DNA from: Thalassobellus sp050294475
Lineage (GTDB): Bacteria > Bacteroidota > Bacteroidia > Flavobacteriales > Flavobacteriaceae
Assembly: GCA_050294475.1 (NCBI GenBank)
Contig: JBNKOE010000024.1
Location: 62,001 to 126,000 of the forward strand
Direction of reading: 5' to 3'
DNA length: 64,000 nucleotides
Positions 26,416 to 34,777 of this stretch are shown in pieces. The position numbers and the translations under genes were made by a program. Position 1 is the first letter of the stretch; the number at the start of each line of letters is the position of its first letter. The notes under the pieces are model-generated. The model saw only the letters and a program-made list of their open reading frames with translations, had not been told where the DNA came from and did no database searches.

Positions 26416-27591
26416 ATGTCTAATAATAAGGTCCAAATTTTTGATACAACACTTCGCGATGGCGAACAAGTCCCAGGTTGTAAACTAAATACTGAACAGA
26501 AATTAATTATTGCCGAACAGCTTGATAATTTAGGAGTGGATATTATTGAAGCAGGTTTCCCTGTGTCTAGTCCTGGCGATTTTAAATCGGTTGAAGCCAT
26601 TTCTAAAATTGTAAAAAATGCAACAGTTTGTGGCTTAACACGCTCGGTTGAAAATGATATAAAAGTAGCTGCAGAAGCTTTAAAATATGCTAAAGTACCA
26701 AGAATTCATACTGGTATTGGTACTTCAGAATCTCATATAAAATTTAAATTTAAATCGACGCAAGAAGATGTATTAGAACGTGCTATTAAAGCAGTAAGTT
26801 ATGCTAAATCTTTTGTTGAAGATGTTGAATTTTATGCTGAAGATGCGGGAAGAACTGACAACGAATATTTAGCACGTGTTTGTGAAGCTGTTATAAAAGC
26901 TGGAGCAACCGTTTTAAATATTCCAGATACTACAGGATACTGTTTGCCTCATGAATATGGTGCAAAAATTAAATATCTAAAAGAAAATGTAAAAGGTATT
27001 GATAAAGCTATTTTATCTTGTCACTGCCATAACGATTTAGGTTTAGCAACAGCCAACTCTATTGAAGGTGTTATTAACGGTGCCCGCCAAATTGAATGTA
27101 CTATAAACGGTATTGGTGAGCGTGCTGGTAATACAGCTTTAGAAGAAGTAGTAATGATTTTAAAACAACACCCTTACTTAAATTTAGATACTCGTATAAA
27201 AACTGAAATGCTTTATGGCATTAGCCAATTAGTATCTGATAGTATGGGTATTTACACGCAGCCAAACAAAGCTATTGTAGGTGCTAATGCATTTGCACAT
27301 AGTTCTGGAATTCATCAAGATGGGGTTATTAAAAACCGTGAAACTTACGAAATTATAGACCCTAAAGATGTTGGTGTAACCGAATCGGCTATTGTTTTAA
27401 CAGCTAGAAGCGGTAGAGCTGCTTTAGCATACAGAGCTAAAAATGTAGGATACGAATTAACTAAACTTCAACTTGACGAAATTTATCTAAACTTTTTAGA
27501 TTATGCTGACAAGAAAAAAGAAGTTCATGATTCAGATATTCATAAAATAATAGAAAACAGCAAGTTATACAAAGAAATTGTTTCCTCTTAA
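26416..27591 (+). CDS. leuA: 2-isopropylmalate synthase, short form
   Basis: The enzyme condenses 2-oxoisovalerate and acetyl-CoA, the first committed step of leucine synthesis. Catalytic text is clear: FDTTLRDGEQVPG at the N-terminus, SCHCHNDLGLATANS with metal ligands, and NGIGERAGN. The protein ends at 391 residues, whereas standard LeuA has about 510; the C-terminal allosteric leucine-binding domain is missing. It therefore should be insensitive to leucine, or be a homocitrate/citramalate synthase relative. leuB follows after 82 bases, supporting leucine. leuC and leuD are not in the window. Confidence 0.85.
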   Translation: MSNNKVQIFDTTLRDGEQVPGCKLNTEQKLIIAEQLDNLGVDIIEAGFPVSSPGDFKSVEAISKIVKNATVCGLTRSVENDIKVAAEALKYAKVPRIHTGIGTSESHIKFKFKSTQEDVLERAIKAVSYAKSFVEDVEFYAEDAGRTDNEYLARVCEAVIKAGATVLNIPDTTGYCLPHEYGAKIKYLKENVKGIDKAILSCHCHNDLGLATANSIEGVINGARQIECTINGIGERAGNTALEEVVMILKQHPYLNLDTRIKTEMLYGISQLVSDSMGIYTQPNKAIVGANAFAHSSGIHQDGVIKNRETYEIIDPKDVGVTESAIVLTARSGRAALAYRAKNVGYELTKLQLDEIYLNFLDYADKKKEVHDSDIHKIIENSKLYKEIVSS

Positions 27592-27673
27592 TCGAATAAA
27601 TTATTAGATTTTACTAAAAACAACTTTCTTTATATTATATTTCTCTTTAAGAGAAAGGTTTAAACCATTATAA

Positions 27674-28792
27674 ATGAAATTAAATATTGCCGTTTTACCA
27701 GGCGATGGTATTGGTCCAGAAGTTACAGCTCAAGCCGTTAAGGTTTTGAAAGCTATTGCTATGGAGTTTAACCATGTATTTACTTTCAATTATGGATTAG
27801 TAGGAGCTTCTGCAATAGACAAAACAGAAAATCCTTTACCAGAAGAAACTATCAGTACTTGTAAAAAAGCTGATGCCATTTTATTTGGTGCTATTGGAAA
27901 CACAAAATACGATATTGACCCTAACGCAACCATAAGACCAGAACAAGGTCTTTTAGGTCTTCGTAAAACACTTGATTTATACACAAACATAAGACCTGTT
28001 ATAGCTTACGAAGATTTGCTTAACAAATCGTCTTTAAAGAAAAATCAAATTAAAGACACTAATATCCTTATTTATAGAGAACTAACAAGTGGTCTTTATT
28101 TTGGTGAAAAAAAATTAAGTGACGACGGTAATACAGCTTCTGACATTTGCCAATATACACGACATGAAATAGAGCGTATTACACATTTAGCATTTCAAGC
28201 AGCACAATCAAGGAAACGCAAACTAAACTTAGTTGATAAAGCTAACATATTAGAAAGCTCGCGCTTATGGCGTAGAGTAGTTCAAGAATTGGCACCACAA
28301 TATCCAGATGTAAAAGTAACATACATGTATATTGATAATGCTGCTATGGAACTTATCATTAATCCAAGACAGTTTGATGTTATTTTAACCGAAAACATGT
28401 TTGGCGATATCCTATCAGAAGAAGCCAGTGTTATTGTTGGCTCAATTGGTTTATTAGCCTCAGCATCTATTGGGAAAGATCATGCTATGTTCGAGCCTAT
28501 TCATGGTGCTTACACCAAAGCAGCCAATAAAGGCATTGCAAACCCAATAGCGTCTATTTTATCGGCAGCCATGTTATTAGACCATTTTGGATTAGACGAC
28601 GAAGCTGCGTTAGTACGAGAAGCTGTAGACAAATCGTTAAAACTACACATTACCACACCAGATTTAAATACCAAATACGATAATATAACAACCACCAAAG
28701 TTGGCGATTTTATTGAGGATTTTATAAACAATCCAGATGAAACCAACTTAAACTTTACCAACATACATTTAGGACAGTCCACAATTATTTAA
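27674..28792 (+). CDS. leuB: 3-isopropylmalate dehydrogenase
   Basis: This NAD-dependent oxidative decarboxylase converts 3-isopropylmalate to 2-oxoisocaproate. Motifs: AVLPGDGIGPEV at the N-terminus, the substrate loop RPEQGLLGLRKTLDLYTNIRP, and VILTENMFGDILSEEAS with GSIGLLASASIG. The 372-residue length is normal. It lies 82 bases after leuA. The gap contains the palindrome TTTCTCTTTAAGAGAAA, just upstream of the start. A strong intrinsic terminator follows at 28837-28863. Confidence 0.95.
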   Translation: MKLNIAVLPGDGIGPEVTAQAVKVLKAIAMEFNHVFTFNYGLVGASAIDKTENPLPEETISTCKKADAILFGAIGNTKYDIDPNATIRPEQGLLGLRKTLDLYTNIRPVIAYEDLLNKSSLKKNQIKDTNILIYRELTSGLYFGEKKLSDDGNTASDICQYTRHEIERITHLAFQAAQSRKRKLNLVDKANILESSRLWRRVVQELAPQYPDVKVTYMYIDNAAMELIINPRQFDVILTENMFGDILSEEASVIVGSIGLLASASIGKDHAMFEPIHGAYTKAANKGIANPIASILSAAMLLDHFGLDDEAALVREAVDKSLKLHITTPDLNTKYDNITTTKVGDFIEDFINNPDETNLNFTNIHLGQSTII

Positions 28793-28836
28793 TTATTTGA
28801 GTTAGTCACCAAAACAAAATTATTGGGATTCCTTAT

Positions 28837-28863
28837 AAGCGCATTGTAACCGATGCGCTTTTT
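28837..28863 (+). terminator. Intrinsic terminator after leuB
   Basis: AAGCGCAT and ATGCGCTT form a perfect 8-bp stem around TGTAACCG, followed directly by TTTAAT. It lies 44 bases after the leuB stop. Confidence 0.85.
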
Positions 28864-28880
28864 AATCCTATTTTATTTAC

Positions 28881-28973
28881 TTGGGCGTTACCCCAAAAAG
28901 GGTCGGGCTTTCCGTTACAATCTTTTTGTTCGTACCTCTCAAAAAGGATTTTCACTGCAATCCCTAACGCAGA
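28881..28973. repeat. Dispersed repeat, copy B (GGCGTTACC...CTAACGC family)
   Basis: The head GGGCGTTACCCC and GGGTCGGGCTTTCCGTTACA, and the tail CACTGCAATCCCTAACGCAGA, match copies A and C. The middle forms a stem of ATCTTTTTG with CAAAAAGGAT around the loop TTCGTACCTCT. Confidence 0.75.
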
Positions 28974-28984
28974 ATTAGTAGTTC

Positions 28985-29235
28985 GTTAATGTTCTCGTAT
29001 AAAAATAGTAGCGGATTTTTAAGTTTGTTTAGCACAGACCTTTGTTTTATGTCTATACTTTCGTTTTCTCACTTTCGTCCCAATTGTTTATAGCCAATAT
29101 TGTACCGTATTTATTTTAAGTTTTTAGGCACACTATGCATTATCTTCTATTTATTGAGTTCAAGTAAGGTAGGTATTCGTTTATTTCCAATTCTTTTACT
29201 TTTAAATCTAGCTCTCAAAGTCGAACTGTTTTTAT
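28985..29235. other. Non-coding block between repeat copy B and a gene remnant
   Basis: No open frame of note. On the minus strand it reads GGCTATAAACAATTGGGACG, then GAAAGTGAGAAAACGAAAGT, then CAAAGGTCTGTGCTAAACAA, then CGCTACTATTTTTATACGAG. It contains the direct repeat ACTTTCG. Its style is like recurrent intergenic blocks I have seen next to small accessory genes in flavobacteria. This is an impression, not a search result. Confidence 0.35.
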
Positions 29236-29454
29236 TTAATAATGTTCAATAATTTTATTCGCTTTTTTTATATTGTAAGTATATCCAAATTCTTCAAACT
29301 CATCATAACCTTGATTTTTTAGAACGCTCAAAAGTCTATCCAATAATTCAAAAGACAATTTTTTGTTTTCTGAAATCATTCCCTCTAAATATCCTAAAAT
29401 TAAAACACAATTAAATTTTATAGCCTCTATACTATCATTAAAAATGTCACAAAA
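29236..29454 (-). pseudogene. 5'-truncated small gene remnant
   Basis: A frame open from just after a stop at 29455-29457 down to TAA at 29236 encodes coding-looking sequence: SIEAIKFNCVLILGYLEGM, then SFELLDRLLSVLKNQGYDE, then FEEFGYTYNIKKANKII. The first ATG (29379) lies inside it and would give only 47 residues. No start codon is found for the upstream 25 codons. The best reading is the C-terminal remnant of a decayed gene; a genuine 47-residue ORF is the alternative. It lies just downstream of argH and next to an accessory-looking non-coding block. No family is recognised. Confidence 0.45.
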
Positions 29455-29472
29455 TCAAGTTTTAAAAACACG

Positions 29473-30747
29473 CTATTTAGGAAACTTATCGCGAATCTTA
29501 TCTAAACACAAATTATGAATACTACCAACATGTGTATGATGTTTTGAAGTATCAGGAACATAAGTACCATCTTGTACTTGTCCGCCAATTTTTTGATAAG
29601 CTTCTCTAAAACTTTGTCCTTCAACCACCAAAGTATTTATATTATCTACTGTAAAAAGGTATTTATACAAATCGCTATTTACATCAATATCTTTCACAAT
29701 AATTTGCTGAATGGAATAATTATAAATATCAAGAATATCCTTTACTTCCTCAAAAGCAGCTATCATATTCTCTTTTAACAACTGAAAATCTCTGTGATAA
29801 CCACTTGGCAAATTATTAGTTATTAAAATCATTTCACTTTGTAAGGCTTGTATTTTATTACATTTTCCTCTAATTAACTCAAACACATCTGGGTTCTTTT
29901 TATGTGGCATAATGCTACTTCCAGTTGTTAACTCGTCTGGAAAAGTAATAAACCCGAAATTCTGACTCATATACAAACATGTATCCATGGCAAAACGCGC
30001 CATCGTATTACACAAACCACCTAAAGCAGCTGCTATAGTACGCTCATTTTTACCACGTCCCATTTGTGCAGCAACCACATTGTATTTTAGGGTCGCAAAA
30101 TCCATTTCTTTGGTTGTCAATTCTCTATCTATAGGGAATGAACTACCATAACCAGCAGCAGAACCTAATGGGTTTTGATCGACTGTTTTAATAGCAGCAT
30201 CTAACAAATAAACATCGTCAATCATAAGTTCGGCATACGCCGAAAACCACAATCCGAATGATGATGGCATCGCTACTTGTAAATGCGTATAACCTGGTAA
30301 TACTTTATCTTTATATTCTTCAGCTTGCTCTAAAAGTGTATCAAATAAGGTTTTTGTTTTTTCTTTTACAATTTGTAAATTTTCTTTGTAGTATAAATGA
30401 AGCGCCACTAAAACTTGATCGTTTCTAGAACGTGCGGTGTGGATTTTTTTACCAACATCGCCTAACGATTTTGTTAGTTCGAATTCTATTTTTGAATGTA
30501 CATCTTCAAACTGAGGGTCAATCACAAACGTTCCGTTTTCAATTTGTGCTTCTAGTACTTTCAAGCCTCCTAATAATTCAACCAATTCTTCAACCGTAAT
30601 AATTCCGATTTTTTGAAGCATTTTAGCATGTGCCTTTGATGCAATAACATCGTACTTCGCTATATGAATATCAATTTCTCTATCGTTTCCAACAGTAAAT
30701 TGTTCTATTTTTTTATCAATTGATATGCCTTTGTCCCAGAGTTTCAT
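29473..30747 (-). CDS. argH: Argininosuccinate lyase
   Basis: The last enzyme of arginine synthesis splits argininosuccinate into arginine and fumarate. The fumarase/aspartase superfamily signature GSSIMPHKKNPDVFELIRGK is present, with ARSRNDQVL near the N-terminus and GYTHLQVAMPSSFG in the middle. The 424-residue length is slightly short of the usual 450-470. It is the final gene of the arginine/proline cluster, 117 bases after argE, with two short repeats in that gap. Confidence 0.95.
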   Translation of the reverse strand: MKLWDKGISIDKKIEQFTVGNDREIDIHIAKYDVIASKAHAKMLQKIGIITVEELVELLGGLKVLEAQIENGTFVIDPQFEDVHSKIEFELTKSLGDVGKKIHTARSRNDQVLVALHLYYKENLQIVKEKTKTLFDTLLEQAEEYKDKVLPGYTHLQVAMPSSFGLWFSAYAELMIDDVYLLDAAIKTVDQNPLGSAAGYGSSFPIDRELTTKEMDFATLKYNVVAAQMGRGKNERTIAAALGGLCNTMARFAMDTCLYMSQNFGFITFPDELTTGSSIMPHKKNPDVFELIRGKCNKIQALQSEMILITNNLPSGYHRDFQLLKENMIAAFEEVKDILDIYNYSIQQIIVKDIDVNSDLYKYLFTVDNINTLVVEGQSFREAYQKIGGQVQDGTYVPDTSKHHTHVGSIHNLCLDKIRDKFPK

Positions 30748-30763
30748 ACTTAATACTTTTTTT

Positions 30764-30783
30764 ATTTCCGCGAAGGCGGGAAT
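30764..30783. repeat. Hairpin repeat with GAAG loop
   Basis: ATTTCCGC-GAAG-GCGGGAAT is a near-perfect 8-bp stem, in the gap between argE and argH. It belongs with 15906-15925 and 19613-19632. Confidence 0.65.
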
Positions 30784-30819
30784 CTTTTTAATCTTAACTT
30801 TTTACTTTTTATTTCGTTT

Positions 30820-30853
30820 GAGACCCTTCGACTACACTCAGGGCGACATGACG
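30820..30853. repeat. CCCTTCGACTACACTCAGGG-type repeat
   Basis: GAGA followed by CCCTTCGACTACACTCAGGG and CGACATGACG. It contains CCCT/AGGG ends. I know this text as a common intergenic repeat in Bacteroidota. One copy is present in this window. Confidence 0.55.
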
Positions 30854-30864
30854 TTTCTATATGT

Positions 30865-31932
30865 CTAAACAATAACTCGATTCAACAATTCAACATATAT
30901 TTTTATACCTTCTTCAATCTCGTTAACATAAATAAACTCATCTGCCGAATGTGAACGTGTGCTATCTCCAGGCCCTAATTTTAAACTCGGACAAGATAAT
31001 ACTGCTTGATCGGATAATGTTGGTGAGCCATATGTTGTTCTTCCCATAGCAATTCCTGCTTTTACTAAATCGTGATCTAATGGAATTGATGATGAATTTA
31101 ATCGTAAGCTACGTGGTTTAATACTTGTAACAGGTGCTTCTTTTTGTAAAAACTCAGCTATTTCGGCATTAGTATAAGCATCATTTACACGAACATCTAT
31201 CACCAAATCTACATGACCAGGCACCACATTGTGTTGTGAGCCTGCATTTATTTGTGTAACGGTTAACTTCACATCACCTAAAGTTTTAGAACCTTTTTCA
31301 AACTTTAAATCTTTAAACCATTGTAAAGCTTCAATGGTGTTATAAATAGCATTGTTATCATTAGGATGTGCTGCGTGACTTGGTGTTCCACCTATAACTG
31401 CTTCAAAAACTACTAAGCCTTTTTCGGCTACTGCAAGATTCATTAAAGTAGGTTCGCCTACAATAGCTACATCAACCTTAGGAATTATTGGTAACATACT
31501 ATTTAAGCCATTTGGACCACTATTTTCTTCTTCCGCGGAAGCGACAATAACTAAATTATATTTTAAATCTTTATGATTGTAAAAATAAGTGAATGTTGCT
31601 ATTAATGATACCAAACATCCGCCAGCATCATTACTTCCTAATCCGTATAATTTACCATCTTCTACAATCGCTTTTAATGGATTTTTTGTATAAGCACTAT
31701 TAGGTTTTACCGTATCGTGATGTGAGTTTAACAACAATGTTGGTTTACTCTCATCAAAGTATTTATTTACTGCCCAAACATTATTTTGTGTTCTGTTATA
31801 GTCTACACCATAACGTTTAAACCAAGCTTCAATATGCAATGCTGTAATATCTTCTTCTGTTGAAAAAGATTGTGTTTCAATCAACTGTTTTAGTAGTGAT
31901 ATAGCATCGCTTGTTAGTTCTTGTATGCTCAT
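30865..31932 (-). CDS. argE: N-acyl-ornithine deacylase, M20 peptidase family
   Basis: An M20-family zinc amidohydrolase of 355 residues. Metal-site text: LLNSHHDTVKP, GLGSNDAGGCLVSL, and VASAEEENSGPNG with the catalytic Glu. A dimerisation lid follows, with GTPSHAAHPNDNN. In this cluster it should remove the acyl group from N-acyl-ornithine or N-acyl-citrulline. Because the carbamoyltransferase here is of the N-acylornithine type, the likely substrate is N-acyl-citrulline. The acetyl/succinyl choice is open. The start is 1 base after the argB stop. Confidence 0.9.
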   Translation of the reverse strand: MSIQELTSDAISLLKQLIETQSFSTEEDITALHIEAWFKRYGVDYNRTQNNVWAVNKYFDESKPTLLLNSHHDTVKPNSAYTKNPLKAIVEDGKLYGLGSNDAGGCLVSLIATFTYFYNHKDLKYNLVIVASAEEENSGPNGLNSMLPIIPKVDVAIVGEPTLMNLAVAEKGLVVFEAVIGGTPSHAAHPNDNNAIYNTIEALQWFKDLKFEKGSKTLGDVKLTVTQINAGSQHNVVPGHVDLVIDVRVNDAYTNAEIAEFLQKEAPVTSIKPRSLRLNSSSIPLDHDLVKAGIAMGRTTYGSPTLSDQAVLSCPSLKLGPGDSTRSHSADEFIYVNEIEEGIKIYVELLNRVIV

Positions 31933-31933
31933 T

Positions 31934-32716
31934 TTATAAAGTTATGGTTGTAAAATTATCATTTTCTTGGGTTAACATCGATGTATTTCCCATGTTTATA
32001 CTTTTTACGCCATTATTTAATGCATCAAAACAGTTTTCTAACTTAGGAAGCATCCCATCTGCAATAATACCTTGCGCTAATAATTCTTTGTATAGTGACG
32101 TATCTATATGCTTGATAACGGAATTTTTATCGTTGATATCTTTTAAAACACCATTTAATTCGAAACAATAATAAATAGATGTTTCATATAAATTACTCAT
32201 ACCTACAGCTACTTGTGATGTAATTGTATCTGCATTTGTATTTAAAAGTTGTCCGTTGCCATCGTGAGTAATAGCACAAAAAACAGGTATGAAATCGGCT
32301 TTAATTAATTTATCAATAGCATGGTGATTAACTTGCTTAACATCGCCTACAAAACCAAAATCAACTTCTTTTACAGGTCTTTTTTCAGATTGAATACTAT
32401 TAATGTCAGCTCCAGTTAATCCTATTGCATTACTATTTAAAGCCTGAAGTTTCGCTACTACATTTTTATTTACTAAACCACCATAAACCATGGTAATAAC
32501 CTCTAACGTTTCGGCATCGGTAATGCGTCTACCATTAACCATTTTAGATGCTATACCCAATTTTGATGCGATATGCGTTGCCCGTTTTCCGCCACCATGC
32601 ACCAAAATTTTATGTCCTTTTAAATTAGAAAACAATTTTAAAAAGGCATTTAAAGATGCTTCGTCTTCAATAATGTTTCCTCCTATTTTTACTATGGAAA
32701 GTTTTTCTTTAGACAT
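31934..32716 (-). CDS. argB: N-acylglutamate kinase
   Basis: An amino acid kinase of 260 residues that phosphorylates N-acetyl(or succinyl)-glutamate. Motifs: IVKIGGNIIEDE, VHGGGKRATHIASKLG and NGRRITDAETLEVI, followed by LTGADINSI and NADTITSQVA. It overlaps argF' by 8 bases and is followed 1 base later by argE, a compact operon. As in other Bacteroidota, the substrate could be N-succinylglutamate. Confidence 0.92.
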   Translation of the reverse strand: MSKEKLSIVKIGGNIIEDEASLNAFLKLFSNLKGHKILVHGGGKRATHIASKLGIASKMVNGRRITDAETLEVITMVYGGLVNKNVVAKLQALNSNAIGLTGADINSIQSEKRPVKEVDFGFVGDVKQVNHHAIDKLIKADFIPVFCAITHDGNGQLLNTNADTITSQVAVGMSNLYETSIYYCFELNGVLKDINDKNSVIKHIDTSLYKELLAQGIIADGMLPKLENCFDALNNGVKSINMGNTSMLTQENDNFTTITL

Positions 32717-33647
32717 TTTCTAATATTTTTTTCAATACCAATTGAGCTGCGTACGTTCTGTTATTAGCTTGTTCTATTACTAATGAACTATTGCTATCTA
32801 AAACGGCATCTTCTACTATTAAATTTCGTCTTACAGGTAAACAATGCATAAATTTAGCATCACCTAGCTTTTCTTTGGTTATCATCCAATTAAGATCTGT
32901 ACTTAACACTTTTCCGTAATCTTCATACGAACTCCAGTTCTTCACATAAACAAAATCGGCGTCCTTAAAAGCATCTTCTTGATTATGAATAATTGGCGTA
33001 TCTCCTGTTATTTCTGGATTCAAATCGTAACCTTCAGGATTCGCTATTACAAAATCCACATCCATTTTTTGCATAGCTTGTGTAAAACTATTGGCTACGG
33101 CATGTGGCAATGCTTTAATGTGTGGCGCCCAACTTAGTACAACCTTTGGTTTTTTAGTTTTTGTATGTTCTGAAATAGTAATCGCATCAGTTAATCCTTG
33201 TAACGGATGTCCTGTAGCGCTTTCCATATTTACAATAGGTACAGAAGCAAATTTTTTAAATGAATTCAACACATGCTCGCTTTCATCTTTTGCCTTATCA
33301 ACAAGCGTAGGAAACGCTCTTACAGCTATAATATCGCAATACTGAGATACAACCGCGGCAGCTTCTTTAATATGCTCGGCAGTATTTCCATTCATAACAG
33401 TACCATCCCCAAACTCAATACCCCAAGCATCACCAGACACATTCATAACAATAGGATTCATTCCTAAGTTTAAAGCCGCTTTTTGAGTACTCAAACGCGT
33501 ACGTAAACTGGAATTAAAAAACAATAACCCAATGGTTTTGTTTTTGCCCAATTCAATGTGTTTTAATGAGTTTTTCTTTAATTCTTTTGCTTCCTCAATC
33601 CATGAATGGAGGTTATCTATATCGTGTATGGAGGTGTAGTTTTTCAT
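32709..33647 (-). CDS. argF': N-acylornithine carbamoyltransferase (ArgF'), residue 90 is Ala
   Basis: A transcarbamylase of 312 residues. The carbamoyl phosphate loop is FFNSSLRTRLST, and the C-terminal MHCLPVRRNLIVEDAVLD is the family hallmark. Sequence style matches the Bacteroides N-succinylornithine enzyme and Xanthomonas N-acetylornithine enzyme, not ordinary OTCase. The residue that separates these two is Pro90 in Bacteroides and Glu92 in Xanthomonas. Here NGNTAEHIKEA puts Ala at position 90. Published swaps of that Glu to small residues gave succinylornithine specificity, so succinyl use is the better guess. It lies 6 bases after the PaiB-like gene. Confidence 0.92.
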   Translation of the reverse strand: MKNYTSIHDIDNLHSWIEEAKELKKNSLKHIELGKNKTIGLLFFNSSLRTRLSTQKAALNLGMNPIVMNVSGDAWGIEFGDGTVMNGNTAEHIKEAAAVVSQYCDIIAVRAFPTLVDKAKDESEHVLNSFKKFASVPIVNMESATGHPLQGLTDAITISEHTKTKKPKVVLSWAPHIKALPHAVANSFTQAMQKMDVDFVIANPEGYDLNPEITGDTPIIHNQEDAFKDADFVYVKNWSSYEDYGKVLSTDLNWMITKEKLGDAKFMHCLPVRRNLIVEDAVLDSNSSLVIEQANNRTYAAQLVLKKILENV

Positions 33648-33653
33648 TGGCTT

Positions 33654-34280
33654 TTATTCGTTTTTAAGCTTTCTGTTATTTTCCATTATTTCAGATGTTT
33701 CCATCGATAAATAATCTTTGGTATTTTGCAATTCTTTCACAATATTGTGATGATCCTCATCATTTCTGTTTTGCGATAACTTATATGCTGAATGTATGTT
33801 CTCTATTTTTATCTTAAAACCAACTATGCCTTTTATGCTCTTTAATGTATTCTCAGAAAGTTTATCGACTTTAACCGGATTCTCAGAATTACTTTCATAT
33901 TTATCAACTAATCTTTTTAAAGACCCCATAAGTTCTTGTTCATTAAGTATGGATAATTTTCCATACACATGAACTGCAATATAATTCCAAGTTGGAACAT
34001 TTTCATGATTGTACCAAGACGATGACACATAAGCATGAGGGCCATTGAAAATTGCTAAAACCTCTTCATTTTCTTTGAAACAATCCCACTGTGGATTATT
34101 TTTTGATATATGCCCATAAAGAGAATCACCACCTAACTCATCTTTTTCTAATTCTAATGGAATATGGGTTCCCCAATGTTTTCCATTAACCGAAGAAATA
34201 AGTATTCCAAAACTATTTTGTTTCAAAAACTCTTTTACTTCATTAATATTTTCATTTTTATAATGATTTGGTATATACAT
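33654..34280 (-). CDS. FMN-binding PaiB-like protein
   Basis: A 208-residue protein of the PaiB family (split-barrel FMN-binding fold). Typical text: MYIPNHYKNENINEV at the start, GTHIPLELE, GHISKNNPQW, IFNGPHAYVSSSWY and VPTWNYIAVHVYG. PaiB was described as a transcriptional regulator in Bacillus; biochemical function is not settled. Together with the GNAT gene 1 base upstream it makes a PaiA/PaiB-like pair inserted in the arginine/proline cluster. A direct role in arginine synthesis is not indicated. Confidence 0.85.
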   Translation of the reverse strand: MYIPNHYKNENINEVKEFLKQNSFGILISSVNGKHWGTHIPLELEKDELGGDSLYGHISKNNPQWDCFKENEEVLAIFNGPHAYVSSSWYNHENVPTWNYIAVHVYGKLSILNEQELMGSLKRLVDKYESNSENPVKVDKLSENTLKSIKGIVGFKIKIENIHSAYKLSQNRNDEDHHNIVKELQNTKDYLSMETSEIMENNRKLKNE

Positions 34281-34281
34281 T

Positions 34282-34710
34282 TTATTTTAATTCCATTTTC
34301 TGATGAATAATAGTAGTCTTTTTTGATGGATACTTGTCTCCTATAATTGTAAAATTAAATTTCTCATAGAATGGTATTGCAGTTTCCCTTGCATTTAATG
34401 TAATTCTAAAATTTGTTCTTTCTTTACTATATTCAATGAGCATATTTAATAGTTTGCTCCCTATGCCATTGTACTGAAAATATTTATCAACCGCCATTTG
34501 GGAAATCACGCATTCATTCTCTTCAAAATTCAATCTCCCTGTTCCAATAACTTTATTGTTGCCTAAACAAATTAAGTGAATTCCATTAGCTTCAAACTTA
34601 TCATTAATCAAATCTACTACATTTGGCATTCCTTCAAAAAAAGCCTTTTTCCTTAGCAAAACCGCTTCTTTATAAAATTTATTCTTTACATCAATAAACT
34701 TAAAATCCAT
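34282..34710 (-). CDS. GNAT family N-acetyltransferase
   Basis: A 142-residue single-domain acetyltransferase. The acetyl-CoA loop is QMAVDKYFQYNGIGSKLL, preceded by IGTGRLNFEENECVISQ and followed by LNARETAIPFYEKFNF. Substrate unknown; it resembles ElaA/YjcF-like small GNATs. It precedes the PaiB-like gene by 1 base, so the two are probably one unit. The long perfect palindrome at 34737-34769 lies just upstream. Confidence 0.85.
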   Translation of the reverse strand: MDFKFIDVKNKFYKEAVLLRKKAFFEGMPNVVDLINDKFEANGIHLICLGNNKVIGTGRLNFEENECVISQMAVDKYFQYNGIGSKLLNMLIEYSKERTNFRITLNARETAIPFYEKFNFTIIGDKYPSKKTTIIHQKMELK

Positions 34711-34736
34711 AATACAAAAACATCAAATTATCTGTT

Positions 34737-34769
34737 AGACCTGTCAGGTTTTGAAAACCTGACAGGTCT
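34737..34769. repeat. 33-base perfect inverted repeat between proB and GNAT genes
   Basis: AGACCTGTCAGGTTTT, a single G, then AAAACCTGACAGGTCT: 16-bp perfect arms around one base. The text resembles the CCTGCAAGGTTTT-type hairpins at 9959-9990 and 23070-23097. It may terminate or attenuate transcription between proB and the GNAT gene. Confidence 0.85.
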
Positions 34770-34777
34770 CTCTATGT

